From NCBI GenBank assembly GCA_947495075.1, contig CANLXH010000001.1, forward strand, positions 1,364,001 to 1,428,000: a DNA stretch of 64,000 bases. Reading direction: 5' to 3'. The position numbers were made by a program, and so were the translations under genes. The notes under the pieces were generated by a model, which saw only the letters and a list, made by a program, of their open reading frames with translations, made no database searches and was not told the origin of the DNA. This DNA comes from an uncultured Croceitalea sp. (GTDB lineage: Bacteria; Bacteroidota; Bacteroidia; Flavobacteriales; Flavobacteriaceae). Positions 7,663 to 16,235 of the stretch are shown here, one piece after another (the stretch's first letter is position 1; the number at the start of each line of letters is the position of its first letter).

Positions 7663-8754
7663 ATGAAAAAAATCATTTTTCAGATAATAACTTTATTAAT
7701 TCTTACGTGTTGTAATGACATCTCAAAAGAGTCAAAATCTATTGATAACAGGATAGAAAAAGCAATGACCGACAATAATATTCCGAGTCTATCTGTGGGA
7801 ATCATAAAAAACGGAAAGATTGAGTTGGTCAAAGGTTATGGGAGCGTATCAAGAGAGGATACCACAAGGGTTAATCCAAATTCAATATTTCAGATTGCTT
7901 CCCAATCAAAAATGTTTACTGGCATAATAGTTAATAATTTGCTTCAAGAAGGAAAGCTAAATCTTGAAGAACCGATTACAAGTTATTTTCCATCGGATAT
8001 AAGTGAAAGTGCTAAACAACGATTGAGTAAAATCAAATTGAAATTCTTATTAAATCATACGTCTGGTATACCAAGTGATGCATGTTCTGTGTATAGCGAA
8101 AGAATTGATGGAGATGCTTGGACAAAAAGCTATTCTAAAAAACAAATTATAAAAGATATCAATGCTCTAGACTTGGAATTTGAGCCAAATTCACAGTTTC
8201 AATATTCCAATTCAGGTTATGCGATAGTTGGTTTTATTTGTGAAACAGTAAGCAATTTAAATTATAGTCAGCTTCTCAAAAAATATGCAACAGAAAAATA
8301 TGAACTCAACAATACATCTGTGGAATTAAGTGATAGCCAAATTTTGAAGCTTGTAACACCCTATAGAAAAGATAACAGAATGGTGGAGACAAAACCCTCG
8401 AATATGGGAATGGCCACCCCTGCAAGTGCTATATATTCCAACACAACGGATTTGACCAAAATTCTAGCTGAACAAATAAAGGCATATCGATTGTACGATA
8501 GCATAAATGAACAAAGTCCGCTTATCCTAACCAAGCAGACCTCTAAAATGGATAAAAATTTTCAATATGGTTTTGGTCTCATAAAAGAAACTAGCGGTCC
8601 TCATATAAAATATGGCCATGGAGGCGATGCTGACGGCTATGGTTGCGAGTATTTCTTCAGTCCTCAAAAAAATACTGGAGTAATTGCACTTACATCAAGC
8701 GGAGGAAGATGGCTTGGAGAATTAGCAGATGGAATTCTCGACGATTTAAAATAA
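7663..8754 (+). CDS. Beta-lactamase-fold serine hydrolase, lipoprotein
   Basis: Protein of 363 residues with a lipoprotein signal (TCC at 15-17). It has the class C beta-lactamase/esterase fold: nucleophile motif SxxK at Ser80-Lys83 (SQSK), YxN as Tyr-Ser-Asn near residue 185, and a KTG-equivalent HGG near 325. Such proteins are esterases, D-aminopeptidases or penicillin-binding-like enzymes acting in the periplasm; the fold alone does not mean beta-lactam resistance. It is the first of three such genes in a row. A stem-loop terminator follows it. Confidence 0.88.
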   Translation: MKKIIFQIITLLILTCCNDISKESKSIDNRIEKAMTDNNIPSLSVGIIKNGKIELVKGYGSVSREDTTRVNPNSIFQIASQSKMFTGIIVNNLLQEGKLNLEEPITSYFPSDISESAKQRLSKIKLKFLLNHTSGIPSDACSVYSERIDGDAWTKSYSKKQIIKDINALDLEFEPNSQFQYSNSGYAIVGFICETVSNLNYSQLLKKYATEKYELNNTSVELSDSQILKLVTPYRKDNRMVETKPSNMGMATPASAIYSNTTDLTKILAEQIKAYRLYDSINEQSPLILTKQTSKMDKNFQYGFGLIKETSGPHIKYGHGGDADGYGCEYFFSPQKNTGVIALTSSGGRWLGELADGILDDLK

Positions 8755-8764
8755 ATTGAGACTG

Positions 8765-8792
8765 AAAAACGAACTAATAACTGGTCGTTTTT
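8765..8792 (+). terminator. Stem-loop terminator
   Basis: AAAAACGA (8765-8772) and TCGTTTTT (8785-8792) form a stem 11 bases behind the stop of the first serine hydrolase gene. It would split the block into two transcripts. Confidence 0.5.
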
Positions 8793-8889
8793 GCGAATCT
8801 TTAAAAAACTAAGTTGAGATTTTAGGAAAACTATAACTATATCACAACAATCTAATCTTTCAAAGATAAGACTACTTAAATATTAAAAT

Positions 8890-10278
8890 ATGAACAAATT
8901 TATTCTTCTCATCCTTTCCTTATCTTTTTTAGGATGCAGCAACGCACAAAAACAAGAAACTCAACCATTTTCAAAATACAATAAAACCATTGATTCACTT
9001 ATGCAAGTTAGTTTTCAAAGAGGCATTTATAATGGCAATGTATTAGTTACAAGAAATGATTCTGTTGTATATCAAAAATCATTTGGATACACAGACGGTT
9101 CAAGACAAACTGAACTAACAAAAAAATCTATTTTTAGTCCAGGTTCAATTGCAAAAGAATTTGTTTCAGTTTCTATAATGATGTTAGTTGAGAAAGGTGA
9201 TTTGCACTTAGATGACACCCTTTCTCAATTTGATTTAGAACTGCCAGCGTGGTCTGAAAAAGTCACCATAAAGCATCTTTTAAACTTTACTAGTGGGATT
9301 CCTCAAATTGATTATGATAATGTAAAAAATGATAAAGATATTTTAGAAGACTTACAATTGCTACCTAGTTTACTATTTGAACCAGGTACAGGTTTTAATT
9401 ATAATAACAATAGTATTTTTCTTCAAAAAAGGATTATCGAAAATGCTTCAAAAAAGACATTTCAGGAGTTTGCGAAGGAGCATATTATTATTCCTTTAAA
9501 AATGACAAATGTAGGTTTTGACCTTGATTTTGATTATCCAAATAGAACCCGGAGTTTTGATTTACATAAGCAAAATGTTACTGAAATTTCTCCAACTAAA
9601 GGTTGGTTATGGCTCTCAATCGATGATTTGAACAAATGGATAACCACTTTACACAACTACACACTTATTTCTAAAGAATCCTTAAAATCACTTCTAAAGA
9701 ACCAATATTTTGAAAATCAAAAGACTGTTCTTGGCTCAGCAGGTAATTCATTCACAATACATAGTCATGGAGGCCAATTCTATCAATTTGAAGCAATGTA
9801 TGTTAGTGAATTTAAAGATAATCTTAATATTATTTTAATGTCTAATAATAAAAGTAAAAGCTTTGAAATAATTGAGTCTGTGTATAATATAATGAAAGGG
9901 AAATCTTTTAGTTTGCCTAGAAGGTCTATCTATAGACAGATTCGTAAAAAATGTCACGAGGATATTAATTCATGTATTCAAGATTATTTTGATTTAAAAG
10001 AAAGCAGTTTTGATATTTATGACTTTGAAAATCCAGATGAATTAAACGGACTTGGTTATGATTTGTTAACATCAAAAAAAGTAATTCAAAGTATTGCCAT
10101 ATTTAAGTTAGCCGTCTCTGAATTTCCTGATAATGCAAACTTGTATGACAGTTTAGGAGAGGCTTATTATACAAATAAACAATATGATTTAGCTTTATTA
10201 AACTATAAAAAATCATTGGAATTGAATCCAGAAAACACAAATGCAGAAAAGATGGTAACTAAAATTAAAAACATTTAG
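8890..10278 (+). CDS. Serine hydrolase with C-terminal TPR repeats, lipoprotein
   Basis: Protein of 462 residues with lipobox FLGC (Cys16). The beta-lactamase-like domain (about 28-340) has the nucleophile motif Ser86-Ile-Ala-Lys89, YxN as Tyr-Asn-Asn and the late motif HGG near 300. The last 100 residues form TPR repeats (AIFKLAVSEFPDNANLYD then SLGEAYYTNKQYDLALLNYK), suggesting a protein partner. It may be a periplasmic esterase or peptidase with an unknown substrate. The next gene starts six bases after its stop, so the two are cotranscribed. The hydrolase-TPR fusion recurs in the esterase at 12143-13336, in a different fold. Confidence 0.85.
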   Translation: MNKFILLILSLSFLGCSNAQKQETQPFSKYNKTIDSLMQVSFQRGIYNGNVLVTRNDSVVYQKSFGYTDGSRQTELTKKSIFSPGSIAKEFVSVSIMMLVEKGDLHLDDTLSQFDLELPAWSEKVTIKHLLNFTSGIPQIDYDNVKNDKDILEDLQLLPSLLFEPGTGFNYNNNSIFLQKRIIENASKKTFQEFAKEHIIIPLKMTNVGFDLDFDYPNRTRSFDLHKQNVTEISPTKGWLWLSIDDLNKWITTLHNYTLISKESLKSLLKNQYFENQKTVLGSAGNSFTIHSHGGQFYQFEAMYVSEFKDNLNIILMSNNKSKSFEIIESVYNIMKGKSFSLPRRSIYRQIRKKCHEDINSCIQDYFDLKESSFDIYDFENPDELNGLGYDLLTSKKVIQSIAIFKLAVSEFPDNANLYDSLGEAYYTNKQYDLALLNYKKSLELNPENTNAEKMVTKIKNI

Positions 10279-10283
10279 AGAAA

Positions 10284-11306
10284 ATGAAGAAAATCGTTGT
10301 ATGTCTTGCGCTTTGCACAGCTTTCCTAAATGTAAGCTGTCATCAATATAAAAGTGTCGATGAATATGTTCAACAGGAATATCTCAAAGGAGAACTCAAT
10401 GGTAATGTTCTTGTTGTAAAAAATAAGGAAGTTCTATACGAAAACTCTTTTGGCATTACCCATCCTGAAACCAAAGAACCCTTAACGGCCGAGCATCGTT
10501 TTGCTATTGGTTCTATCTCTAAAGAATTTCCAGGCGTGGCTGTAATGCAACTCTACGAACGTGGAAACCTGAAGCTTGACGACAAGGTGAGTAAATACCT
10601 TAAAGATTTACCATCTTGGGCTTCGACTATAAGCATTCAGCAATTGTTCAAATACACCAGTGGTTTGCCAAGAGTAACATGGGAGCGTTATGGAGAAAAC
10701 CAAATGACTGTAACTCATGAATTATTGCTGAATGATTTAAAAAAAGTAAAAGAACTTGACTTTGAGCCTGGTTCTGACTATCTCTATTCAAATTACAACC
10801 CTATATTACTCATACATATTGTAGAAGCCGTTTCTGGTCAATCTTTTGAAGATTATGTAACTCAGAACATATTTAAACCTGCAAAAATGACCAACAGCTA
10901 TTTTGCAAAGGCTATGCCTTGGAAAGACGAAACATTACCTGCTTACCCTTTTGACCAAGACAACAATCTTGATGCTTTTAAGATGGACGGTATAAAGTTT
11001 TTAATGTTATTTACAGCACAGGATATGTATCAATACCTCCATCATTTACACAGCTATAAACTGCTATCAAAAGAATCCGTTAAACTTCTTTCTGAAAGGG
11101 AAGGCTCTCAATCGCCTTTAGGCGTTTTAGAATGGGACGATGATGACTTGGAGGTTCACCATCATCATGGAGAACAAGGAAGTTATGAGGCTGTCATTAG
11201 ATATTTTCCTGAAGACGACTTATACATTGTAATTTTAAAAAACCAAAAGTATTTTAATGTCATAGATATGGCAGATGAGATACATGATATAGTAATCACT
11301 AAATAA
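10284..11306 (+). CDS. Beta-lactamase-fold serine hydrolase, lipoprotein
   Basis: Protein of 340 residues with a lipobox (NVSC, Cys19). Beta-lactamase-like domain with nucleophile Ser77-Ile-Ser-Lys80, YxN as Tyr-Ser-Asn and a His-rich loop (HHHHGEQGSYE) where the KTG motif would sit. It resembles the preceding gene product (matching NGNVLV and GS-I-KEF segments) but lacks the TPR part, so the pair looks like a tandem duplication with loss or gain of the repeats. Periplasmic esterase or D-Ala peptidase-like activity is likely; the substrate is unknown. Confidence 0.86.
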   Translation: MKKIVVCLALCTAFLNVSCHQYKSVDEYVQQEYLKGELNGNVLVVKNKEVLYENSFGITHPETKEPLTAEHRFAIGSISKEFPGVAVMQLYERGNLKLDDKVSKYLKDLPSWASTISIQQLFKYTSGLPRVTWERYGENQMTVTHELLLNDLKKVKELDFEPGSDYLYSNYNPILLIHIVEAVSGQSFEDYVTQNIFKPAKMTNSYFAKAMPWKDETLPAYPFDQDNNLDAFKMDGIKFLMLFTAQDMYQYLHHLHSYKLLSKESVKLLSEREGSQSPLGVLEWDDDDLEVHHHHGEQGSYEAVIRYFPEDDLYIVILKNQKYFNVIDMADEIHDIVITK

Positions 11307-11314
11307 ATTATAAA

Positions 11315-11761
11315 ATGAAATATTTAACTACAATAATTTTAGTTCTTGCTGTATGTAATCAAGTACAGGCACAAACTTTAAATGGTAACAAAAAAGACAT
11401 TCAAACTATACTGAAGAATACTGCGGATTTTTCAAAATACGTTATGTCCTCAAACTATGAAATGATAGCTGCATCTTATACAGAAGATGCTAAAATCTTT
11501 CCTAACAATATGCAGATTTTAGAAGGTAAAGACATTATCAAATATTGGACTTTACCAGAAGGGATAAGTACACCGTATCATAAGATTACGCAAAGCGAAA
11601 TAACCATTACTAATGATACAGCTTACGATTACGGTTATTATGAAGGTAAAACTAAAAATACTAAAGGAGAAGAAAGAACTTGGGGAGGCAAGTATGTTAT
11701 TGTTTGGAAAAAAATAAATGGAGACTGGAAAATGTATTTGGATATTTGGAATAATATATAA
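11315..11761 (+). CDS. Secreted NTF2-fold (DUF4440-like) protein
   Basis: Secreted protein of 148 residues with a signal peptide ending near VQAQ (about 20). The NTF2-like domain shows the helix SSNYEMIAASYTEDAKIFP, the strand ILEGKDIIKYW and the closing WKMYLDIWNN, as in DUF4440/SnoaL-like proteins. Catalysis cannot be inferred. It is the last gene of the 6.5 kb block, eight bases behind the third serine hydrolase, and it ends about 80 bases before the next structured repeat. Confidence 0.8.
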   Translation: MKYLTTIILVLAVCNQVQAQTLNGNKKDIQTILKNTADFSKYVMSSNYEMIAASYTEDAKIFPNNMQILEGKDIIKYWTLPEGISTPYHKITQSEITITNDTAYDYGYYEGKTKNTKGEERTWGGKYVIVWKKINGDWKMYLDIWNNI

Positions 11762-11839
11762 AATTGTAATAAATCAAGATTAAGGTAAGGTTTATGTGAT
11801 TTCTGATAAGATATTTGAAATATTAATTTGGAAAATAAC

Positions 11840-12067
11840 ATTCGCTAACACTATATATAAAAAATCACTATTCAATGTTGCTTTTGTATATTTGAAATCA
11901 ACGCTAAATGTGAAGATCTGTGCTTATTTACACGAAAATTTTCATATACAAATACGTTGGTGTCGAATACGCCTGCGGCGTACTTTTGTCGCGCTGCTCC
12001 CGCAATCACTGAACCAAAAGCAAATCGACACCATAGTTGGACTTCACACAACGTGGCATTGTAGCTA
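11840..12067 (+). repeat. attC-like structured repeat, copy 4
   Basis: This copy begins with ATTCGCTAACAC, which pairs in nine of ten bases with the start of its gene block at 5271-5280, and ends with ATTGTAGCTA (12058-12067). It carries the nested GGTGTCGA element (11958-12033) but lacks the long tail module of copies 1-3. An open frame across it (11796-12068) has no ribosome site and follows the repeat rather than a gene. Confidence 0.7.
11958..12033. repeat. Nested inverted-repeat element, second copy
   Basis: The ends TGGTGTCGA (11958-11966) and TCGACACCA (12025-12033) are perfect inverted repeats of nine bases. The core matches the element at 1771-1850 over nearly its whole length with scattered substitutions. 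It is non-coding. Confidence 0.65.
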
Positions 12068-12142
12068 ATTAAATCCTTGATATTTGTAACAATCTATTTT
12101 TTGTATCGTCTTCGTGCTATAGATTATAAAATTTACAAAAAA

Positions 12143-13336
12143 ATGTTAAAACAATTTTTACTTATCTTATCTCTAATAATTCTTTTTTCTAGCTGTCAAA
12201 AAAATTTAAATAAGGATAACTCAACAGTAAAGAATAATATAAAATCAGACTCAATTACAATAGGTGTTATTCATACACTTACTTCAAAAGTTTTGAATGA
12301 AGAACGAGAAATTATTATTTCTCTACCAGAAGATTATGAAAAAAGTAAGTCAAATTATCCTGTTCTTTATTTAACAGATGGCTTCCAAAATATAGAGCAC
12401 GTAAGGGGTTCAGTCGAGCTTTTAACCAGAACAGGACACATTCCACCAATCATCATTGTAGGTATTAAAAGTATCGATAGAGTTCGTGATTTTACCTATA
12501 CTAAGAGTAAAAATGACACAAATAGTGGCGGAGGAAAACAATTTTTAACCTTCATAGAATCTGAATTAATCCCTTACATTAATGATTCATATAGAACAAA
12601 TAATTTTAAAATATTAGAAGGGCATTCTCTTGGCGGGTTATTTACAGCTTCTACATTATTAGAAAAACCTGACCTATTTCAAAGTTATATCATAATGAGT
12701 CCGGCTTTTTGGTGGAATGGAGAGGAACTTACTAAAAAAGCTAAAACCTTTTTTAATACTCAGCCTAATCTGGAAAAAAAGTTGTTTTTTGGAATTGGAA
12801 AAGATGAATCTACAGAAGATTTTGGGATGCGAAAAGAGCTAACCAACTTTATTGACGTTATTAATAAAAATAAGCTAAAAAAATTACTTTACAATCATAA
12901 AGAGTTTGAAAATGAGGGACATATGTCTTCTACTTTACTATCTAACTATCATGGTCTTAGATATATATTTTCTGACTTAAAATATTCAGATGAATTTATC
13001 TCAAATTATAGCGATGAAGTTTTTTTAAAAAAGGAAAAAAAACTAACTACCAAATATGGTGCGAGCGCCAAGCGCACTGGTGAATCTTATTATAATTTAG
13101 GTGCTTCTATTTATAAAGTAAATTTACCAGGCGCCATCACTGTTTTTAAAAGAAGTGTTGAAGTATATCCAAACGATATGAACCTCATTGTTACTTTAGC
13201 TCAACTATATAAAAAAAATAACGAGGCAACCAATGCCATAAATACCTACAAGCTTGCCATTGAAGTTTCTAAAGAAAATAATTATGGTAACGAGGAAAGT
13301 TATCAAAAGGAAATTGACAGGTTAAAAAACAACTAG
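12143..13336 (+). CDS. Esterase-like alpha/beta hydrolase with TPR, lipoprotein
   Basis: Lipoprotein of 397 residues; the start at 12143 is chosen because it yields a proper signal ending at FSSC (Cys18), whereas an in-frame ATG at 12077 would bury it and lie close to the repeat. The esterase D/enterochelin-esterase-like domain (about 40-300) has the nucleophile elbow GHSLGG with Ser162 and a late catalytic His in GHMSS. Two or more TPR-like helix pairs follow (about 310-397). It may cleave esters of siderophores, feruloyl groups or antibiotics; the substrate is unknown. Its stop codon overlaps the head of the next repeat. Confidence 0.82.
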   Translation: MLKQFLLILSLIILFSSCQKNLNKDNSTVKNNIKSDSITIGVIHTLTSKVLNEEREIIISLPEDYEKSKSNYPVLYLTDGFQNIEHVRGSVELLTRTGHIPPIIIVGIKSIDRVRDFTYTKSKNDTNSGGGKQFLTFIESELIPYINDSYRTNNFKILEGHSLGGLFTASTLLEKPDLFQSYIIMSPAFWWNGEELTKKAKTFFNTQPNLEKKLFFGIGKDESTEDFGMRKELTNFIDVINKNKLKKLLYNHKEFENEGHMSSTLLSNYHGLRYIFSDLKYSDEFISNYSDEVFLKKEKKLTTKYGASAKRTGESYYNLGASIYKVNLPGAITVFKRSVEVYPNDMNLIVTLAQLYKKNNEATNAINTYKLAIEVSKENNYGNEESYQKEIDRLKNN

Positions 13337-13545
13337 CTACAGCACAGTGTATAAACAATAGCGGTTCGAACTAACACTCAAACCGTTTTTTCGTTTTATT
13401 AACTACATTATAATCTGAAGCAGTTGCATAAAAACCACTACTACTGCAATAAAACGAATGTCTATTTCACATATCATTGTTGATAGTATTTTGCTATATT
13501 TCCATAAAATTGGTCGGACTACACATAGTACGGCGTTACTTGCAA
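13334..13545 (+). repeat. attC-like structured repeat, copy 5
   Basis: The head TAGCTACAGC (13334-13343) overlaps the esterase stop codon and pairs in eight of ten bases with the block start at 12058-12067. The tail (about 13485-13540) matches the last 55 bases of copies 1-3, with TTTTGCTATATTTCC, CACATAGTACGGCG and the end GTTACTTGCA (13535-13544). It is shorter than the other copies and lacks the GTCCGC hairpin. The tail runs to three bases before the next start codon. Confidence 0.7.
13362..13391 (+). terminator. Weak terminator-like hairpin inside repeat copy 5
   Basis: CGGTT (13362-13366) and AACCG (13381-13385) are followed by six T. It may end transcription of the esterase gene, but the stem is short. 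Confidence 0.4.
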
Positions 13546-13547
13546 TT

Positions 13548-14618
13548 ATGAAAATAGCACTAAAAATAATAATCATTTTTATATTATTAAGTTGTTCAAA
13601 AAATAATCCAACCACAAGTAATGTCCCTATAAGTGATATTGTAATAGATTTTAATTTAGGTATCGCTTTCCCACCTGTAGCTGATAATAATCAAAGGACA
13701 TTTACAGAGCCACTGCTAGATGAACTAAATGTTAAAACTATTCGCATAGGAGAAGATTGGAGTTTTAGAGAACCTTTGGAAGGGCAATTTAATTGGACAC
13801 CGCTTGATGAAAGAATTAGTTGGGCTGAAAATAATGGAATAAACTTGCTTTTAACGATACAGTCTAATGGACCTGATTGGGCTTGTAGTTCGCAACAAAA
13901 TGACAATTCTTGTGTATTCAATGATAATCAAAAATTCAAAAACTATATAGAAAAATTACTACAACGCTATCCAAACAGGATAGCGAAAATCCAGTTTGGA
14001 AACGAATGGCAATCTGACTTTTGGTACATTGGCAATGAACAGGATTTTGTTAACGTGAATAATATTGTTTACAACGCTATCCAACAGTTTTCACCACAAA
14101 CAAAATTTGTTTTAGGCGGTTTTACAACAATCTCTTTAAGGTTTTTAGCAGGTTGCAATGAAGTTATTGATGAATTTTATGACGATGAAGGAATTCTATA
14201 TGATAGAGAATTTTTAGACAACAATTGTAATAGTCCAGAAATCAAATCTGTCATTAACCGAATCGAATATATTTTACAAAATGCACTCTATGACGAAGTA
14301 GATATACATCTTTATGATGATGCCGAAAACTGGAAGATATATTTTGAAAATTTCAAGACAATGGTTGACAAACCAATTATTATTACTGAATTTGGAGGAC
14401 CAAATGTTAATTTAGAACCTATTTCAGAAACGTATCAAAGTGATAGATTAGAGTATTACATTAGAACAATTGACAGTTTACAAATAGAAGAAGCCTATTT
14501 TTTTAAGTTAGTTGAAGGTACTAACAATCCTGCTCACTCCGAATCAGGATTAATTAACAATCCTGAATTGACTAAAAAACTTACCTATTCTACTTTTAAG
14601 GAATTAAACAATAACTAA
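13548..14618 (+). CDS. Glycoside hydrolase-like TIM-barrel lipoprotein
   Basis: Lipoprotein of 356 residues (lipobox LLSC, Cys16). The start at 13548 is preferred over an in-frame ATG 90 bases upstream, which lies in the repeat and would mask the signal. Strand ends fit a clan A glycosidase: Asn152-Glu153 in FGNEWQSDFW as acid/base and Glu281 in IIITEFGG as nucleophile. The exact GH family is not recognised (GH5/GH39-like shape). It probably cleaves or binds a glycan in the periplasm or at the surface. It is the single gene of the last cassette-like block. Confidence 0.72.
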   Translation: MKIALKIIIIFILLSCSKNNPTTSNVPISDIVIDFNLGIAFPPVADNNQRTFTEPLLDELNVKTIRIGEDWSFREPLEGQFNWTPLDERISWAENNGINLLLTIQSNGPDWACSSQQNDNSCVFNDNQKFKNYIEKLLQRYPNRIAKIQFGNEWQSDFWYIGNEQDFVNVNNIVYNAIQQFSPQTKFVLGGFTTISLRFLAGCNEVIDEFYDDEGILYDREFLDNNCNSPEIKSVINRIEYILQNALYDEVDIHLYDDAENWKIYFENFKTMVDKPIIITEFGGPNVNLEPISETYQSDRLEYYIRTIDSLQIEEAYFFKLVEGTNNPAHSESGLINNPELTKKLTYSTFKELNNN

Positions 14619-14954
14619 CTGCAGATAACAATGATAACTATTGCACAAGCCAATGAATTATAAAACACACGATTGATATAAGCCCTTTTGCAAGGATTTT
14701 TATACCAACACGTTTTCATACCCATTGGAAAAGAACGTTATAGATACCAATAACGTGTCTGTAGATATCTATTTTGGCACAAGGGTATTTATCTCATTTT
14801 CCGCTTTCCTTCCATATAACGCCTCTGTGAGCTATCACTACACGCGTTGTTGTGTTCATATTCTCCTCTGTAATAGGTGATGCTGAACTTCTTCTCCTAG
14901 GCACTTGCTCGGGCAGATTTCCCTTAAGGGGTAGTCATTAGAAGCACATTCGCT
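14619..14954. other. Intergenic region at right edge of accessory block
   Basis: This gene-free stretch of 336 bases begins with TGCAGATAAC (14620-14629), which pairs in eight of ten bases with the start of the preceding block (13535-13544). It then holds an inverted repeat ACGTTAT/ATAACGT (14735-14756) and a segment (14813-14858) that, read on the minus strand, resembles a very short repeat copy (ACAACAACGCG at one end, GCGTTATATGG at the other). No copy of the long tail module is present, so the array appears to end or to be degraded here. Confidence 0.5.
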
Positions 14955-15512
14955 ATGCCAGATTGCAAAAACCCCTATCTTGGTCAAAACATCAGTTCAC
15001 CTTTGATTATATGCTGCCTATCTACAACAGGTCTGGATGGCTACCCAAATGCTAGGTTTGTCTCTTTAAAAGAAGTTACGGAGGAATCCTTTGTAATTAC
15101 TGGACCCATAAACTCAAGAAAAGGACATGAAGTTGAACATAACCCAAAAGCTTCACTAACTTTTTGGTGGACCATTACAGAAAGACAAATTAGAATACAA
15201 GGAGATGTATCTAAAATTACAGACGCTATAGCAACAACTTATTTTGAACAAAGAAATAGAGCATCAAAAATTGTTAGTAATACGTTTAGACAAGGTGAAG
15301 AAATTGAAAGTGTTGCATATTTAAAAAATAATTTTCAGGAGCAAAAAGAAAAGTTAGAAAACAAAGCTATTAAACGACCAGAGAATTGGGGTGGTATCTC
15401 TATAAAACCTATACGAATAGAATTTATGGAGTTTAAAGAAAATAGACTGCATGAAAGAAGGTTGTTTAAGCGAAATGATACCACTTGGAAAAGCATAATC
15501 TTACAACCCTAA
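14955..15512 (+). CDS. Pyridoxamine 5'-phosphate oxidase-like flavoprotein, short N-terminus
   Basis: Protein of 185 residues matching PdxH, which oxidises pyridox(am)ine phosphate to pyridoxal phosphate with FMN. Visible family segments are GLDGYPNARFVSLKE, the FMN-binding SRKGHEVEHNPKASL, WWTITERQIRIQG, WGGISIKPIRIEF and the closing RLHERRLF. Full-length enzymes have about 30-40 more residues in front; here a stop codon lies 30 bases before the ATG in the same frame, so the N-terminus is short or lost. It sits at the edge of the mobile-looking region. It could be a truncated pdxH copy or a related single-domain oxidase. Confidence 0.78.
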   Translation: MPDCKNPYLGQNISSPLIICCLSTTGLDGYPNARFVSLKEVTEESFVITGPINSRKGHEVEHNPKASLTFWWTITERQIRIQGDVSKITDAIATTYFEQRNRASKIVSNTFRQGEEIESVAYLKNNFQEQKEKLENKAIKRPENWGGISIKPIRIEFMEFKENRLHERRLFKRNDTTWKSIILQP

Positions 15513-15521
15513 AGGATTATT

Positions 15522-16235
15522 ATGGATACTAAAATTGCATATGTTACGGATATTCATTTAGATGAAACTCCAGAAGAACTTGAGGTACAAACGCATAAAA
15601 ACTGGGAAATCATACTAAAGGATATTTCTGAGCGAGGAATTCAGCATATTATTGTTGGAGGAGATATTGGCAAAGCGAGTACGCACCAATGGTTTTTTAA
15701 ATCTATAAAAGATTACAAAATAGATATCACTTTAGGAAATCATGATAGTTTTAATGCTATTATGCAGTACTATAAGCATAACCATTCCAATAAACAACAA
15801 GAATTATATTATACCTATAATCTGGGTTCTTTTAAGCTTCTATTCATGGATTCCAGCGCAGACATCATCAGCGAACAGCAATTGTTATGGCTAAAAGAGG
15901 AAATTGTGACTTCTAAAAACATCCTGTTATTTATTCATCATTCTATTTTACCGGTGAATGCCGAAGTAGATAAACGGTTTGCTTTAAAAAATCGAAAGCT
16001 TATAAAAGCGATGCTCGTAGATTTAAAAAAACAAGTCGCTGTTTTTTCTGGACATTATCACTTTAATCATGAAACCAGTTTCCAAAATATTTACCAATTT
16101 ATTACTCTTGCCTGTTCTTTTCAAGTAGAAAAAATACCTAATGAACTAAAAACGAATGCAGATACATTTGGGTATCGAATTTTAAACGTAGATAAGGATA
16201 ATCTTGAAACAGAATTAGTTCTGTTTAAATCTTAA
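15522..16235 (+). CDS. Calcineurin-like metallophosphoesterase
   Basis: Protein of 237 residues with all metal-ligand motifs of the family: DIHLD near 10, GGDIG near 48, GNHD near 72, HHS near 139 and GHYHFNHE near 180. It is a cytoplasmic two-metal phosphoesterase, probably of the cyclic nucleotide or small phosphodiester group; the substrate is unknown. It starts nine bases after the PdxH-like gene and ends convergently with murA, the two stop codons overlapping. Confidence 0.85.
   Translation: MDTKIAYVTDIHLDETPEELEVQTHKNWEIILKDISERGIQHIIVGGDIGKASTHQWFFKSIKDYKIDITLGNHDSFNAIMQYYKHNHSNKQQELYYTYNLGSFKLLFMDSSADIISEQQLLWLKEEIVTSKNILLFIHHSILPVNAEVDKRFALKNRKLIKAMLVDLKKQVAVFSGHYHFNHETSFQNIYQFITLACSFQVEKIPNELKTNADTFGYRILNVDKDNLETELVLFKS

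Noticed and set aside
7663-11306. Array of beta-lactam resistance genes
   Set aside because: The three proteins have SxxK and YxN motifs, but so do esterases and peptidases of the same fold; none shows features specific to true AmpC enzymes, so resistance is not claimed.
11796-12068. 90-codon plus-strand reading frame between the NTF2 gene and the esterase
   Set aside because: It runs through repeat copy 4 and the nested inverted-repeat element; the translated text shows no domain and no signal of codon selection.
115-14630. Insertion sequences or prophage as the cause of the repeats
   Set aside because: No transposase, phage gene or recombinase is present in the region, and the repeats lack terminal inverted repeats at their outer ends.
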